Positions 5,646-5,963 of a stretch of 5,963 nt of DNA are shown in pieces (position 1 is the first letter of the stretch; the number at the start of each line of letters is the position of its first letter). The notes beneath the pieces were generated by a model that saw only the letters and a list, made by a program, of their open reading frames with translations, did no database searches and was not told the origin of the DNA. Source of the DNA: Nitrososphaerota archaeon (GTDB lineage: Archaea > Thermoproteota > Nitrososphaeria > Nitrososphaerales > CADDZS01); the NCBI GenBank assembly GCA_027886785.1, contig JAPCJV010000133.1:1-5963 (forward strand), read 5' to 3'. Both the position numbers and the translations under genes were made by a program.

Positions 5646-5963
5646 CTACGAACCGCTCCTTGTTCTGTTTTGTCCAACTCGGGCGTGGAGTTTTCCCCTG
5701 TCCAACCAAAATTTTAGGCGACCTGCTCCGGGCAAACAAGAAGGCGGCCACTGCAAACTCTTCATCCGTTGGATCTTCAATGACCCTATGTCCTACTGTG
5801 CCGCTAGATTCGACAAAACCCGTATCGATATCTCCCTGAATGAATCGTTCAGTATTAAGAGCCGATTTGTGAAATGGGAGGGTTGTATCCACGCCATAAA
5901 TTACAAACTCGTCAAGAGCCTCCAAAGTGCGTCTCCTTGCCTGTTCAAAATCTCTGCCCAGCA
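5635..5963 (-). CDS. accC: Biotin carboxylase subunit of acetyl-/propionyl-CoA carboxylase, C-terminal end only
   Basis: This is the last 108 residues of a biotin carboxylase, the ATP-dependent enzyme that carboxylates biotin on the carrier protein; the whole family is about 450-510 residues, and the rest lies beyond the right edge. The visible part begins GRDFEQARRRTLEALDEF (2-19) and continues VIYGVDTTLPFHKSAL (20-35) and FIQGDIDTGFVE (41-52), the well-known C-terminal subdomain signature (compare family ALxEFxIxGVxTTIPFH and FxxGxxDTxFxE). The remaining 56 residues are a less conserved tail containing a helix with DEEFAVAAFLFARS (66-79). The frame is open to the window edge, so the TTG at 5923-5925 is only a leucine codon, not a start. 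The stop codon lies inside the start of accB, an 11-base overlap suggesting coupled translation of two subunits needed together. Confidence 0.93.
   Translation of the reverse strand, partial: LGRDFEQARRRTLEALDEFVIYGVDTTLPFHKSALNTERFIQGDIDTGFVESSGTVGHRVIEDPTDEEFAVAAFLFARSRSPKILVGQGKTPRPSWTKQNKERFVDAL
5656..5661 (-). promoter_or_regulatory. Ribosome binding site of the biotin carrier gene
   Basis: AAGGAG on the minus strand, ten bases before the ATG at 5645, lies inside the end of the biotin carboxylase coding sequence. It supports the ATG at 5645 as the start rather than the out-of-frame ATG at 5638. It is the only strong Shine-Dalgarno match seen at a gene start in this window. Confidence 0.6.

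Noticed and set aside
5438..5677. Minus-strand 79-codon frame overlapping accB in another frame
   Set aside because: The accB frame carries the EAMKMEA motif and a ribosome site; this frame has arginine/lysine/serine-rich low-information sequence.
5370..5717. Plus-strand 115-codon frame opposite accB and accC
   Set aside because: Antisense to the conserved carrier and carboxylase sequences, with no domain features of its own.
5635..5925. Short 96-residue gene starting at TTG 5925
   Set aside because: The frame stays open to the window edge with biotin carboxylase sequence, so this is an internal leucine of a longer gene.

Overview
The window carries part of a propionyl-CoA/methylmalonyl-CoA module in what is most likely an archaeon, with a member of the Nitrososphaerota (Thaumarchaeota) as my best guess. 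Four observations point that way. The methylmalonyl-CoA mutase is the two-subunit type, with a 541-residue catalytic chain that lacks a B12 domain. The biotin carboxylase is followed directly by a separate biotin carrier protein. Most genes have no clear Shine-Dalgarno sequence and gaps between genes are short. A stand-alone MetRS-beta/CsaA-like tRNA-binding protein is present. No rRNA or other phylogenetic marker is visible, so the taxonomy is an inference (about 0.6). A bacterium with two-subunit mutase genes cannot be excluded.

Layout, left to right. Positions 1-378 (minus) hold the N-terminal part of a HExxH metallopeptidase-like protein cut by the window edge. Positions 441-1190 (minus) encode an alpha/beta hydrolase with a complete Ser-Asp-His triad. 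Positions 1191-1440 are non-coding, with two A-runs that read as T-runs on the minus strand (possible terminators of the mutase transcript) and a possible promoter for the hydrolase. Positions 1441-4013 (minus) are a tight two-gene operon: the MeaB G-protein chaperone (TTG start), then the mutase large subunit, overlapping by four bases (ATGA). A 43-bp divergent gap separates it from the plus-strand tRNA-binding protein gene at 4057-4464. Next comes a short plus-strand reading frame (4559-4768) that looks like the C-terminal part of an antibiotic-biosynthesis-monooxygenase-like (dimeric alpha/beta barrel) protein with a damaged or missing 5' end. Positions 4769-5132 are mostly non-coding, but contain a weakly supported four-cysteine small ORF (4935-5147). 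Positions 5133-5963 (minus) hold a biotin carrier protein and, upstream and overlapping it by 11 bases, the C-terminus of a biotin carboxylase that runs off the right edge.

How the genes work together. Biotin carboxylase and carrier protein form the first half of an acetyl-CoA/propionyl-CoA carboxylase, which makes malonyl-CoA and (S)-methylmalonyl-CoA. After epimerisation, the B12-dependent mutase converts (R)-methylmalonyl-CoA to succinyl-CoA, with MeaB loading and protecting its cofactor. In autotrophic Nitrososphaerota these steps belong to the 3-hydroxypropionate/4-hydroxybutyrate cycle; in heterotrophs they serve propionate or branched-chain/odd-chain breakdown. The carboxyltransferase subunit, the epimerase and the B12-binding small subunit are not in the window. 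The hydrolase, the metallopeptidase, the tRNA-binding protein and the barrel-protein remnant have no obvious link to this pathway.

No mobile element, CRISPR array, tRNA or rRNA was found. The core is conventional metabolism. The less ordinary items are the truncated barrel gene, the four-cysteine ORF, and the close placement of carboxylase and mutase genes.
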